A stretch of DNA of 29,780 bases from JANOAR01 sp031411235. GTDB taxonomy: Bacteria > Verrucomicrobiota > Verrucomicrobiia > Verrucomicrobiales > Verrucomicrobiaceae. Each line of letters starts with the position of its first letter. The stretch's first letter is position 1. Shown here piece by piece: positions 6,959-14,817 of this stretch. The notes beneath the pieces were generated by a model. That model did no database searches. It was not told the DNA's origin and saw only the letters and a program-made list of their open reading frames with translations. The stretch lies in NCBI GenBank assembly GCA_031411235.1, contig JANOAR010000261.1, forward strand, positions 1 to 29,780, read 5' to 3'. A program made the translations under genes and the position numbers.

Positions 6959-8392
6959 TCACATGAGCCCTTTGATCGGATCGGCGTTGTAGAGGAAGTG
7001 CGGGCGATTGCCGAGGTCTTGCCATGAAATTTCGCGAGGCAGGCCGAGGGCTTCATAGATGGTGGCGGCGAGGTTTTCTGGCTTCTGCACATCGCTATCG
7101 GGGTAGCCGCCGTGCTTGTCGCTGGAGCCGATGACGGTGCCGCCATTCACGCCGCCACCCGCGAGGAAGATGCTCTGCACCGCGCCCCAGTGGTCGCGGC
7201 CTGCGCCAGTGGCTCCTTTGAGCGTGCTAATCTTGGGCGTTCGGCCAAATTCTCCGCCCATGACGATGAGCGTGTCCTTCAGCAAACCGCTGGCTTCGAG
7301 GTCATCGAGCAGCGCACTCACGGCGCGATCCATGGGCGGTAACAGGTAGTTCTTCAGGCAGGGCCAAGCATTCTGATGCGTGTCCCAGGTTTCATTGTTT
7401 CCCAGGTTCACCTGCACCAGGCTGATGCCCGTCTCGATCAAACGGCGAGCCATGAGCAATGACCAACCGAAGCTGTTGCGGCCATAACGATCCAACTGGG
7501 TAGCGCTGACTTTTTCCAGGTTGAAGGCGTCATGCACTTTGCTGTTGGTGAGCAGCGACACGGCAGCCTCGCGATACTGATCCATGCCGTCCTCGGCAGC
7601 AGCACTGAGGGAGCTGACTTGTGCTTCAAATTGATTGCGCAGGCTCACGCGATCTCTCATGCGGTCGAGTGTAAGCCCCTGTGGCAGGGCCAGATGCGGC
7701 GACTCCCAGCGCACGCGATCATCCGTCAATGAGCCCTTGGCGTGCTCGAACAAATACTCGGGGAAGGCTCCATACGTGCCGGGGTGGTAGGGCGACATTT
7801 CCAGGAACCAGGGGTCATACTTTTGGCCCATCATGCCTGCGAGTTGGCCGTTGAGGATGCGGCCTTCGCGGTGCTTCATCTTGTCGGGCAAAATCAGAGC
7901 GGGCGGCAAGTTATTGCGCCGTGGCACCAACGCCGTCGCGAGCGAGGCGATGCTGGGGAAGTCGGTGGACTGGGGCTTAGTGCGGTCGAATCCCAGCGGT
8001 GCCTCACTGCGCCCGGTGAGCATGATGTGGTGGCCCAGGGAGTGGTCGTTCGAGCCATGCGTGAGGGAGCGCACCAGCGCCCATTTGTTGGACCGCTTGG
8101 CCAGTTCGGGCAGGTGCTCACAGATTTGAATGCCTGGCGTGCGCGTGGCGATGGGCTTGAATTCCCCGCGTATTTCGGCGGGTGCATCTGGCTTCATGTC
8201 GAAGCTCTCGTGCTGCGCGAGACCACCACTGAGGAAGATGTAGATGACGCGTTTTGCCTTGGGGGCCTTCACCTGCGAAGTCATGGCCTGCAAGGCACCC
8301 ACATGGTTCATGCCCAGGCCGAGCAGACCTATGGCACCCGCCTGGATCATCTCGCGGCGGGTCAGACTCGGGTTGTGCATGAAGGGTTGCAT
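6959..8392 (-). CDS. DUF1501 protein (second of a tandem pair)
   Basis: This 477-residue protein has an export signal with a twin arginine (SLTRREMIQAGAIGLLGLG) and the DUF1501 sequence pattern: YIFLSGGLAQHESFDMKPDA, EIRGEFKPIATRTPGIQICE, HHIMLTGR, QVNLGNNETWDTH, MGGEFGRTPKIS and GRDHWG. It keeps the conserved Asp/His residues seen in family members. It precedes the other DUF1501 gene by 56 bases, so the two are probably co-transcribed. A second in-frame ATG four codons later (MHNPSLTRRE) is an equally good start, because the signal peptide would be intact from either. Function is unknown beyond the family's association with secreted polymer or sulfated-sugar gene sets. Confidence 0.9.
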   Translation of the reverse strand: MQPFMHNPSLTRREMIQAGAIGLLGLGMNHVGALQAMTSQVKAPKAKRVIYIFLSGGLAQHESFDMKPDAPAEIRGEFKPIATRTPGIQICEHLPELAKRSNKWALVRSLTHGSNDHSLGHHIMLTGRSEAPLGFDRTKPQSTDFPSIASLATALVPRRNNLPPALILPDKMKHREGRILNGQLAGMMGQKYDPWFLEMSPYHPGTYGAFPEYLFEHAKGSLTDDRVRWESPHLALPQGLTLDRMRDRVSLRNQFEAQVSSLSAAAEDGMDQYREAAVSLLTNSKVHDAFNLEKVSATQLDRYGRNSFGWSLLMARRLIETGISLVQVNLGNNETWDTHQNAWPCLKNYLLPPMDRAVSALLDDLEASGLLKDTLIVMGGEFGRTPKISTLKGATGAGRDHWGAVQSIFLAGGGVNGGTVIGSSDKHGGYPDSDVQKPENLAATIYEALGLPREISWQDLGNRPHFLYNADPIKGLM

Positions 8393-8470
8393 CGGCGTAA
8401 ACCTACGCTGGCAACTAGGGCAATCTTATCGCGAGGAACGAGTCCGCATTCGAGCCGCCGTGGAGGGCCA

Positions 8471-9394
8471 TTACTCCCCGGCTTTTGCCGCCACCGATGG
8501 CACCCGGCGAATGCGGTAGCCCTTGTCTTGCAGTAGCTTCATCACGCCTGTGCTGCCGCCTAGATGACCTGTGCCGACGAGCACCATGACGTGTTCGGTG
8601 CCACGCAGATAACCTTCCAGCGGTGCGATCCAGGCCTTGTTTCGGTTCACCAAAAAGAGATCCATGAGGTCGGGATGATCCTTCGCTTCCTCAAACAGCA
8701 TCGCGTGCAGCGTCTCGACATCGCCCTGTCTCCAGGCGTGGACGAGCTTGCTGTACTGCTCGGGGACTTGCTTCACTTCCTGCAAGGTTTGCTCCAGCAA
8801 TTCTTGCTGCTTGGGCTCACTAAGGTTGGCAAACAGGCCGATCTGAAACTCCACGGTCTCTAGCCCCGCGCCGGGTTTGCGATCTTTTTTAGCTTTGGCT
8901 TCAAAGTGAAAATCCACCCCGCGATCATGCTCGGCACCCACCGCAGCATATTCCATCGCTGTGACATTCAGCGCGACAAACCAAGGGCGATAACTGTTGA
9001 AATTGCTCGCTGCCATCCGGCGCTTGGCGCTCCACTCGGAGAGGGCTTTCCAAGTCTCGGGTTTAACTTTGTCGCTGAGCACTTGCCCCGCTGGATAGCT
9101 GCCCGCGACGCGCATTTTTTCGGCAAGGCCAGCCTCCTCGGCGCTGCCCGGTGGCAGCTCATAAACGAGGCGCTGCGAGTCGGCGTAGGCCGCATCGTAG
9201 GCCTTGGGCAAAGGGTAGTCCTGGCTGCGCAGCAGATGAATGGTGCCGCAGAGATAGACCTTCGTGGTGGGCGACTCCACGACCCACACGCTGCCTTCGC
9301 CGGGGAGCACGGGCTCCTGGCGAGGCTCTTTCGCACAAGCCGTGCAAACGAGACTGAGGCAGACGAGGGCGGAGGTAAAAGAATGGCGTGACAT
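8471..9394 (-). CDS. TraB/GumN family protein, exported
   Basis: This 307-residue protein has an N-terminal hydrophobic signal (FTSALVCLSLVCTAC) ending in a possible lipobox cysteine at residue 20, so it may be a lipoprotein. The -3 residue is Cys, which is unusual, and cleavage by signal peptidase I cannot be excluded. The mature part matches the TraB/GumN (PF01963) family: KVYLCGTIHLLRSQDYPLP near the start (GTIH at 50-53) and VGTGHLGGSTGVMKLLQDKG near the end. The GxxH signatures at each end are the family's proposed metal/catalytic residues, shared with Tiki-type metalloproteases. The central helical part (EPKQQELLEQTLQEVKQ) also fits. The biochemical role in bacteria is not settled. It lies 78 bases upstream of the DUF1501 pair on the same strand. 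Confidence 0.85.
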   Translation of the reverse strand: MSRHSFTSALVCLSLVCTACAKEPRQEPVLPGEGSVWVVESPTTKVYLCGTIHLLRSQDYPLPKAYDAAYADSQRLVYELPPGSAEEAGLAEKMRVAGSYPAGQVLSDKVKPETWKALSEWSAKRRMAASNFNSYRPWFVALNVTAMEYAAVGAEHDRGVDFHFEAKAKKDRKPGAGLETVEFQIGLFANLSEPKQQELLEQTLQEVKQVPEQYSKLVHAWRQGDVETLHAMLFEEAKDHPDLMDLFLVNRNKAWIAPLEGYLRGTEHVMVLVGTGHLGGSTGVMKLLQDKGYRIRRVPSVAAKAGE

Positions 9395-9475
9395 GGCGAG
9401 CGAAAGTCCACTCGTTGCGGGTGCTTGGGCTGTGGGTCAACTGCTGTGTGGCGTAGCTCTGGCTCGCGGGATTGG

Positions 9476-10807
9476 TTAGGCCTTCATCACCCAGCCATCG
9501 CGATAGCGGCGTTTCACCATCGCATTGGCTGCTTCGTGGTTGGGGATTTTTAGGCCGGGGCTATCCCAGGTGAGGGCTTCATTCGGGAAGACACTGGCGA
9601 GGCAACCGAGCAGCACCGCCTCCGTCAAGGGGCCAGCATAATCGAAGTTGGCGCTGGGTTTTTTATCCCCTTTCAGGCAGCAGTCGATGAAGTCGAACCA
9701 GTGGTTGCGGGGCTCTAGCTTGGGGAAAGGCGTGGCTTTGTATTTGCCCGCAGGGTAGAGCATGGGGCGGCTGCCATGCGGGTGATGCAGGATGCCATCG
9801 GTGCCGATGTAGATGGTGCCTTGGTCAATTTTTGCCAGCTTGCCGCTTTCGCTGACGAGCTTGTCGGTAATGACCACAGGCGGTTTGTTATCGCCATCGT
9901 ACCAGGTCACTTTCACATCGCCAGCGGTGTAGGCAGTACCTTTGAAAGTGTATTCCACTTGGCCATTGACGGCCCAGTTGGTCGCGTTGGGTGGAGGCAG
10001 GCCCATGCTCTTCACAGCGGTGGGTGCGGCGAGATCCATGGCGCGGAACCAACCGCTAAACATATGGCAACCCATGTCGCCCAGCGTGCCTGTGCCAAAG
10101 TCGCGACGCTTGCGCCAGTTGCCGGGATGGTAGTAGCCATTGATGAAAGGACGATCCTCGGCAGGGCCGAGCCAAGTCTTCCAGTCGAAGCCCTCGGGAA
10201 TGGTGTCCACCTGGGTCGGCACGGGCTCCATATCGCCCCATTTTTTATTCGAGAAGGTATGGGCTTCGACCACTTTGCCGATGACGCCCGAGCGGATGAA
10301 CTCGACCGCGTAGCGCTCGGTGAAATCGGAGCTGACTTGAATGCCCATCTGCGTCATGACATTCTTTTCGCGAGCCTTCAGCATGAGCTGGCGGCACTCC
10401 CAGAGGTTCTGCGCGAGGGGTTTCTGGCCATACATGTGCTTGCCCAACGACATCGCTTCCAGGCCGATACTGCCATGCATGTGGTCGGGCACGGAGACGT
10501 TCACGCTGTCGATGTTGCCCGCTTCCTTTTCGAGAAGCTCGCGCCAGTCCTGGTAACACTTCACGTTGGGGAATTGCTTGCGGGCGCGGTCGAAATTACG
10601 CGTGTCCACGTCACACACCGCGACGAGTTCCCACATAGGATGGGCCGACATCGCGGAGTAGTCGCTGTGCGACATGCCTGAAGCCCCGAAGGCAGCATGG
10701 CGCAGTTTGCCATTGGGCGAAGCAGCACGCAGGCCGCTGGTGATGTAAGGCGCAACGAAGGCCGTGGAAGCGGCTCGGGCGATAAACTGACGGCGAGTGG
10801 AGGGCAT
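9476..10807 (-). CDS. Gfo/Idh/MocA family oxidoreductase with export signal
   Basis: The 443-residue protein begins with an Arg-Arg signal (STRRQFIARAASTAFVAPY), indicating Tat export, as is common for this family in Planctomycetota and Verrucomicrobiota. The NAD(P)-binding fold starts at KLRHAAFGASGMSH (glycines at 41 and 44). VSVPDHMHG (about 104-112) follows. The catalytic motif, normally EKP, is QKP here (128-130); the lysine is kept, and the Gln variant is frequent in these exported relatives. The C-terminal half has the usual alpha/beta substrate domain, including GDMGCHMFSGWFRAMDL. The substrate is presumably a sugar or cyclitol but cannot be identified. The start MPSTRRQF was preferred over an in-frame ATG 29 codons upstream because it places the signal at the N-terminus. 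Confidence 0.88.
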   Translation of the reverse strand: MPSTRRQFIARAASTAFVAPYITSGLRAASPNGKLRHAAFGASGMSHSDYSAMSAHPMWELVAVCDVDTRNFDRARKQFPNVKCYQDWRELLEKEAGNIDSVNVSVPDHMHGSIGLEAMSLGKHMYGQKPLAQNLWECRQLMLKAREKNVMTQMGIQVSSDFTERYAVEFIRSGVIGKVVEAHTFSNKKWGDMEPVPTQVDTIPEGFDWKTWLGPAEDRPFINGYYHPGNWRKRRDFGTGTLGDMGCHMFSGWFRAMDLAAPTAVKSMGLPPPNATNWAVNGQVEYTFKGTAYTAGDVKVTWYDGDNKPPVVITDKLVSESGKLAKIDQGTIYIGTDGILHHPHGSRPMLYPAGKYKATPFPKLEPRNHWFDFIDCCLKGDKKPSANFDYAGPLTEAVLLGCLASVFPNEALTWDSPGLKIPNHEAANAMVKRRYRDGWVMKA

Positions 10808-11360
10808 GGTGGTATGAGGAATAGAGTGTTCTGGAAGGCAGACAGGTTGGGCAATACGCTGGAGTACGGCGAGGTCATTCAGACCGAACGCCACCTTTGT
10901 GCAAGGCAGTGCTTCGTGACTGCTCCCAGCGATTGCCTGCTACCCGTCGCGGGCATGGCAAGGAGGGCCTCTGGCTGCCGAGGAGGCTGGCCTCGCGTGG
11001 GGTTCGCCCGCTTGCTTTTCATCGCGTACCCAAGGTAGCCCAGACTCGCCGAGGCTCGCTAGGGCAACCCTGGGCTAAGTTCCTCTACACCGTTGGTGTT
11101 GGCGCTTCGGCATCGTGAAAATGGCTTTTCGAGTGCAGCCCTTAACCTCTGCAATGTGGGTAAAACTCAGGTGCTTGCCCGTTGGTCGCTGGATGGTTCG
11201 ACAAGCCTGTCATCCCATTCAAAATGCTGTCGCCATAGGTAACGCCCCTCCTGGATGGGAACCTAATTAGTTACTGCCATAAAAACATTAGCTCGACAGC
11301 CATGCGCGAAGCCGACAAGAATGTTAAGATCAACAAGCCCAACTACGAGCGCCACTCTCC
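10808..11360. other. Long intergenic region without a convincing gene
   Basis: About 550 bases separate the divergent oxidoreductase gene and the small secreted-protein gene. Short open frames here are Arg/Gly/Trp-rich and look non-coding. The only clear structure is the palindromic repeat listed separately. The last 100 bases, before the plus-strand gene, become AT-richer and probably contain its promoter, but no box was assigned with confidence. Confidence 0.6.
11036..11077. repeat. Palindromic intergenic repeat
   Basis: TAGCCCAG and CTGGGCTA form perfect 8-base inverted arms around a 26-base GC-rich centre. The surrounding sequence (CGCCGAGGCTCGCTAGGG and the following CTCTACACCG...GGTGTTGGCGC) resembles, from memory, a dispersed intergenic sequence of Planctomycetota/Verrucomicrobiota genomes, often mis-annotated as short proteins containing QPWA. 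Only one copy is in this window, so its repeated nature is inferred. Confidence 0.4.
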
Positions 11361-11936
11361 ATGATTCATCGGTTCATCGCTCTCATCCTCTTCGCAGTCG
11401 CTTCCCTTTTACGAGCCGAGAGCGTGTTACCCAAGAACATCCAGCAGGGGAAACTTATTCCCGGAAGCATATCGCCAGACAGGAAGTATTGCTTGCTTGA
11501 GGTCTTTCACAGCGACACCACACAGAACTCCGTCATCATCGCTACCACCGACCGGAAGCAGAACCTTGGCACAGCGGATGTCCATACTGAGTGTAGCACA
11601 GATGCACCACACATGGGACGGACGACGGTTGTTTGGAATCCTGACAGCAAGCGTTTCGTGGTTCATGATGCATTCCCGAAGCACAGCAACGCTTCCATTC
11701 ACAGACTGACTGCCGCAGGATTTGAGCAGCTTCTCTCCCACGACATCCTTGCAGCCGCCTGTGGTCACTTCGGCATCAAGCTCGAAAGTATTTCGAGTTC
11801 AGGCCAACTACCGACGAAGTGGCCCTGCGGTGATCTTGTTTACCTAGAGGTTGCCGTCCGCTTGAAGAATGGGCAGAGATTGCGGCACACCTTCAGCATC
11901 CACGCCCCATTGCAGGGGCCATCCGCCCAGCAATAA
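11361..11936 (+). CDS. Small secreted protein of unknown function
   Basis: The 191-residue product begins with a clear Sec signal peptide (MIHRFIALILFAVASLLRA, likely cleaved after LRA). No family was recognised. The mature part is beta-rich: ISPDRKYCLLEVF, NSVIIATTDRK, GRTTVVWNPDSKRFVVHDAF and a later strand DLVYLEVAVRL. The phrases SPDRKY and WNPDSKRF look like single beta-propeller (TolB/WD40-like) blades, but there are too few for a propeller. Four cysteines (in KYCLLE, HTECST, AACGHF and WPCGDL) could form disulfides outside the cytoplasm. It is followed 11 bases later by the frameshifted methyltransferase gene, so the two may be co-transcribed. Confidence 0.7.
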   Translation: MIHRFIALILFAVASLLRAESVLPKNIQQGKLIPGSISPDRKYCLLEVFHSDTTQNSVIIATTDRKQNLGTADVHTECSTDAPHMGRTTVVWNPDSKRFVVHDAFPKHSNASIHRLTAAGFEQLLSHDILAAACGHFGIKLESISSSGQLPTKWPCGDLVYLEVAVRLKNGQRLRHTFSIHAPLQGPSAQQ

Positions 11937-11947
11937 CCACAGCAATC

Positions 11948-12543
11948 ATGCAACCTGCTGAGATTGCCGACAGCTACGATTCCATTGCTCATCAATGGCT
12001 GGAGCCGCATCTCGCCACGAATGGCATTCGTCAGCATGAGCACGCGCTGAAGTTTCGCCCGAGTGGTGGGCTAGCGCTTGATGTGGGCTCGGGATGCAAT
12101 GGCCGCTTCATTCGGTTGCTGGCGAGTCGCGGGTATGAAGTCGAGGGCCTCGATGTCTCTGCGAAAATGATTTTGCTGGCAAGAGAGCGGAATCCAGACG
12201 TGACGTTTTACCATGCGGATGTGTGCGAATGGAGCCCAACCAAGCGGTATGATTTCATCACCGCGTGGGACAGTATCTGGCATGTGCCGCTGGATCGCAG
12301 CGAAAGCGTCTTGAGGAAGTTATGCGAGGCTTTGGCACCGGCGGCGTGTTCATCTGGACGATTGGCGGGCTGGATGAGCCTGAGGTGAAGCGGGATGCCA
12401 GCATGGGGCCACCCCTGTATTACAGTGCTCTCGGTATTCCCAAGACCCTCCAGACGATTGCTGAGGCGGGATGTGTGTGCAGGCATCTTGAGTATGATCA
12501 GTGGCCGGAAAAGCATGTTTTCCTCATCGCACAAAAGGCCTGA
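11948..12543 (+). pseudogene. SAM-dependent class I methyltransferase, frameshifted
   Basis: Two overlapping frames together make one 198-residue class I methyltransferase. The first frame gives MQPAEIADSYDSIAHQWLEP, motif I as LALDVGSGCNGRFIRLLASR (note VGSG followed by CNGR), motif II acid in VEGLDVSAKM, then FYHADVCEW and YDFITAWDSIWHV. After LRKLCEALAP the matching continuation GGVFIWTIGGLDEPEVK is in the next frame and runs to KHVFLIAQKA. The shift falls in the CACCGGCGGCGTG stretch at about 12336-12347; one extra G there would restore a single frame. This is either a real null mutation or an assembly error in a G/C-rich run. The expected domain is otherwise complete. The methyl acceptor is unknown. 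Confidence 0.8.
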
Positions 12544-12546
12544 CCA

Positions 12547-12567
12547 GCCGTGACGATGCGTCACGGC
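12547..12567. terminator. Hairpin between convergent genes, terminator-like
   Basis: A perfect 9-bp inverted repeat (GCCGTGACG / CGTCACGGC) with a 3-base loop lies in the 43-base gap between the methyltransferase pseudogene and the convergent DUF1552 gene. There is no T run on either side, so factor-independent termination is uncertain. Confidence 0.5.
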
Positions 12568-12586
12568 CCTGCTTGCACCGCCAGCC

Positions 12587-13906
12587 TTACCCCAGCACCA
12601 ACGCCCCGCCTTCGCACAACTCGGCCTTGCCAAAGGTCTTCAATTCATGGTGCCCCATGCCTTGCGCCACGCTCAGCCACAGGCGGTTGTGGGCGGCTTT
12701 GTCGAACTTCAGCGAGCGGCCCATCTTAAACCCGGCTCCGCCGCCGACCATCACGTAGGGGATGTCGTCGAGGGTGTGGTTGTTGCCTTTGCCGAGTTCG
12801 TTCGTCCAGACGAGCAGGGTGTTGTCGAGCATGTTGCCTTCGCCGCTAGGCTCGGGGGTTTCGCTGAGGCGCTTGGCGAGGTGGGCGAATTCACCAGCGA
12901 ACCAAGTGTTGATCTTCATCAGCTTGGCGTAGCTCTCTTTGTTGTCGTCTGGATCGTGGGAGAGCGAGTGGTGGCCCTCCTCGATGCCGAGCCAGCGCAT
13001 CTGCGCCATGCCCACCGAGCGCATGTACTGCAAGGTGGCGACGCGGGCCATGTCGTTGGCGAGACTGTTCACCAGTAGGTCGATCTGAATGCGGCTGATC
13101 TCGGGCGTGTTGTCGTTCACCAATTCGAGGCTGGGGTCGATCTGCGGCACGGGGTGCGCGAGCTTGCCTTGTTTGTCGGCATTGGCCAAATCCTGCTCCA
13201 GGCTGCGGACGAGCGTGACGTGCTGGTCGAGCAGAGCCTTATCGCGTGAGCTGAGTTTTGAGGACACGCGCTTCAAGTCATCGCGCACATCATCCAGGAT
13301 GCTCACGAGGCTCTCCTTGTCCTTCATCTGGCCGTAAAGCTTGCCCAGCATCTGGTGTGGATCGTCCACAGGAGCGATGGGCTGGTTGCCGCCGGCATAA
13401 CTCATGCGTGTCCACGGATCGGCGCGATCGGGCACGGCAACGCCGAACTCCAGTGAACCAAAGCGGGTAAGTGTCTCTGCTTTGCTCTGGAGAAAATTCT
13501 TTATTTCCTGGTCGATGGAGATGCTGCTGGCCCAGCCCGCAGGATTACCGCCGCCGCCCATGATGTTGCCCTTGAGCAGTTCATCGCAGGTGAGCAGGCA
13601 GCTCATGCCGCGCATGTGGCTGTCGCCATCGCCGCGCACTTTGTTGGCGATGCCATGCAGGATGAGCGTGCGCTCCTTGAAGGCTTCGAGCGGCTTGAGG
13701 ATGGATTTAAACTCCACATTCGCGCCTTCTTGATCCGGCCAAAACTCCTTCGGAATCGTGCCGTTCGGCGAGAACATGACGACCAGTCGCTGACGCCGCT
13801 GCGGAGCGGGTGCGCCAGTGATGCTAGGCAACCCAGCGAGGAAGGGAAAGGCAGCGGCGGAGATGCCGAGATCGCGGAGAAACTGGCGACGGTTGAGGTG
13901 TTTCAT
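12587..13906 (-). CDS. DUF1552 protein with Tat signal
   Basis: The 439-residue protein has a twin-arginine signal (MKHLNRRQFLRDLGISAAAF) and full-length DUF1552 features: RLVVMFSPNGTIPKEFWP near the start, GDSHMRGMSCLLT, SIDQEI, then WTNELGKGNNHTLDDIPYVM and AGFKMGRSLKF near the end. DUF1552 proteins are secreted relatives of DUF1501 of unknown reaction, and are nearly always encoded next to a DUF1592/DUF1588-type cytochrome. Here that partner lies upstream on the same strand, but two other genes stand between them. The chosen start puts the signal peptide at the N-terminus; an upstream in-frame ATG would add seven residues (MPLRLSP). Confidence 0.9.
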   Translation of the reverse strand: MKHLNRRQFLRDLGISAAAFPFLAGLPSITGAPAPQRRQRLVVMFSPNGTIPKEFWPDQEGANVEFKSILKPLEAFKERTLILHGIANKVRGDGDSHMRGMSCLLTCDELLKGNIMGGGGNPAGWASSISIDQEIKNFLQSKAETLTRFGSLEFGVAVPDRADPWTRMSYAGGNQPIAPVDDPHQMLGKLYGQMKDKESLVSILDDVRDDLKRVSSKLSSRDKALLDQHVTLVRSLEQDLANADKQGKLAHPVPQIDPSLELVNDNTPEISRIQIDLLVNSLANDMARVATLQYMRSVGMAQMRWLGIEEGHHSLSHDPDDNKESYAKLMKINTWFAGEFAHLAKRLSETPEPSGEGNMLDNTLLVWTNELGKGNNHTLDDIPYVMVGGGAGFKMGRSLKFDKAAHNRLWLSVAQGMGHHELKTFGKAELCEGGALVLG

Positions 13907-13958
13907 GGGGGAAAGACGCAACGGCAAGGCTAGCTCGATTCTTGCGTTGCCGTGCGCC

Positions 13959-14624
13959 TCAGAGCCGCCAGACGATGAGATCTATTGGATACACCAGTCC
14001 ATCGGCTTCGCTCTTGATGAAGTTGGTTTCGTTTGCATCAAAAGCATACACATCACCACGCCGCCACGCATGATCACGAAGCGTGGGCTTCACATCGCGA
14101 GCCGCCGCCAGCGATTCCCAGCCGTGGGCTTGCATATAGCTATGAATCTCGCGTAATGTGGGAGCGCTGCCATTAACGAAATCCTGCGCCAGCAACAGCC
14201 CGACGCCATCGCCGATCACATCTTCGCAGCGACAGGCAAAACCAAACTCCCGCCACGTCAGCTCCTCACGCTCGATGGCCTGCTCCAGCGTGCCTGGCTC
14301 GTAGCCGATCATACCCCGTACATCACGCCCCAGGATGCAGCCGAAGCCCGCGCTGCCGAAGCCGTTTTCCTCTAGGCCGCGTAGCTTCAGGATGCGCTTC
14401 TTTGTATGAGTGTCCCAAAATAGCACCGCCTCGCCCCGACTTGCCACGACACGATAGCGAGCCCCTTCCGGCCCGAGAGGTTCCCAATCCAGCGTGGTAT
14501 TCACCCTTCGAGAAAGAACCGAGGCAGCCAACACCCAGGCACCGCCTTTGGCACCTAAACGGCTGATCTCACGATCCAGTGCAGGGCCATCAACCTGCTG
14601 CGCGAACTGGGCTGGAGTGAGCAT
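13959..14624 (-). CDS. Kinase-like protein (resembles polyvalent-protein kinase domain)
   Basis: The 221-residue protein has no signal peptide. Several stretches fit a minimal protein-kinase-like fold as seen in the Kinase-PolyVal domain: RGEAVLFWD and KKRILKLRG (candidate nucleotide-binding Lys80), a GFGCILGRD loop, GTLEQAIEREELTWREFGFA, and near the C-terminus DVYAFDANETNFIKS (candidate catalytic Asp196 and Asn201) followed by VYPIDLIV (Asp215 as metal ligand). The order Lys, then Asp...Asn, then ID matches the kinase order, but there is no classical HRD or DFG. The start overlaps the end of the upstream 72-residue gene by 35 bases in another frame, suggesting coupled translation. Kinase function is inferred from residue pattern only. 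Confidence 0.5.
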   Translation of the reverse strand: MLTPAQFAQQVDGPALDREISRLGAKGGAWVLAASVLSRRVNTTLDWEPLGPEGARYRVVASRGEAVLFWDTHTKKRILKLRGLEENGFGSAGFGCILGRDVRGMIGYEPGTLEQAIEREELTWREFGFACRCEDVIGDGVGLLLAQDFVNGSAPTLREIHSYMQAHGWESLAAARDVKPTLRDHAWRRGDVYAFDANETNFIKSEADGLVYPIDLIVWRL

Positions 14625-14808
14625 TCAGTTGGCGGACTTGGGCTTTCATTTGCACCGACATTTTATCTGATGACGATTCATCATCCTTCAAATGCCGACG
14701 CACCTGCTGGTAGGCTTCCTCACTGCTCAATTGACGCAGATTCGGCGGCGGCAGGCGCAACTCTATTCCCGGTGGCGGGAGTTGGACTTTGGATGGATCG
14801 AAGCTCAT
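14590..14808 (-). CDS. Small 72-residue protein paired with kinase-like gene
   Basis: This short protein starts 9 bases after the stop of the cytochrome gene and overlaps the next gene by 35 bases. It begins MSFDPSKVQLPPPGIELRLP, has a proline-rich N-terminus (two PPP runs), then a helical charged part (LSSEEAYQQVRRHLKDDE) and a basic tail (MKAQVRQL). No domain is recognised. The regular composition and tight overlap suggest a real gene that forms a pair with the kinase-like protein, for example as a binding partner or regulator. A toxin-antitoxin or anti-kinase role is possible but has no direct support. Confidence 0.55.
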   Translation of the reverse strand: MSFDPSKVQLPPPGIELRLPPPNLRQLSSEEAYQQVRRHLKDDESSSDKMSVQMKAQVRQLNAHSSPVRAAG

Positions 14809-14817
14809 TCGCCGAGG

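Noticed and set aside
7742..8536. Plus-strand 264-codon open frame
   Set aside because: It is antisense to the second DUF1501 gene and the TraB/GumN gene end, with no domain or signal.
10897..11118. 73-codon plus-strand frame ending in QPWAKFLYTVGVGASAS
   Set aside because: It coincides with the palindromic intergenic repeat; the peptide looks like a translation of the repeat rather than a gene.
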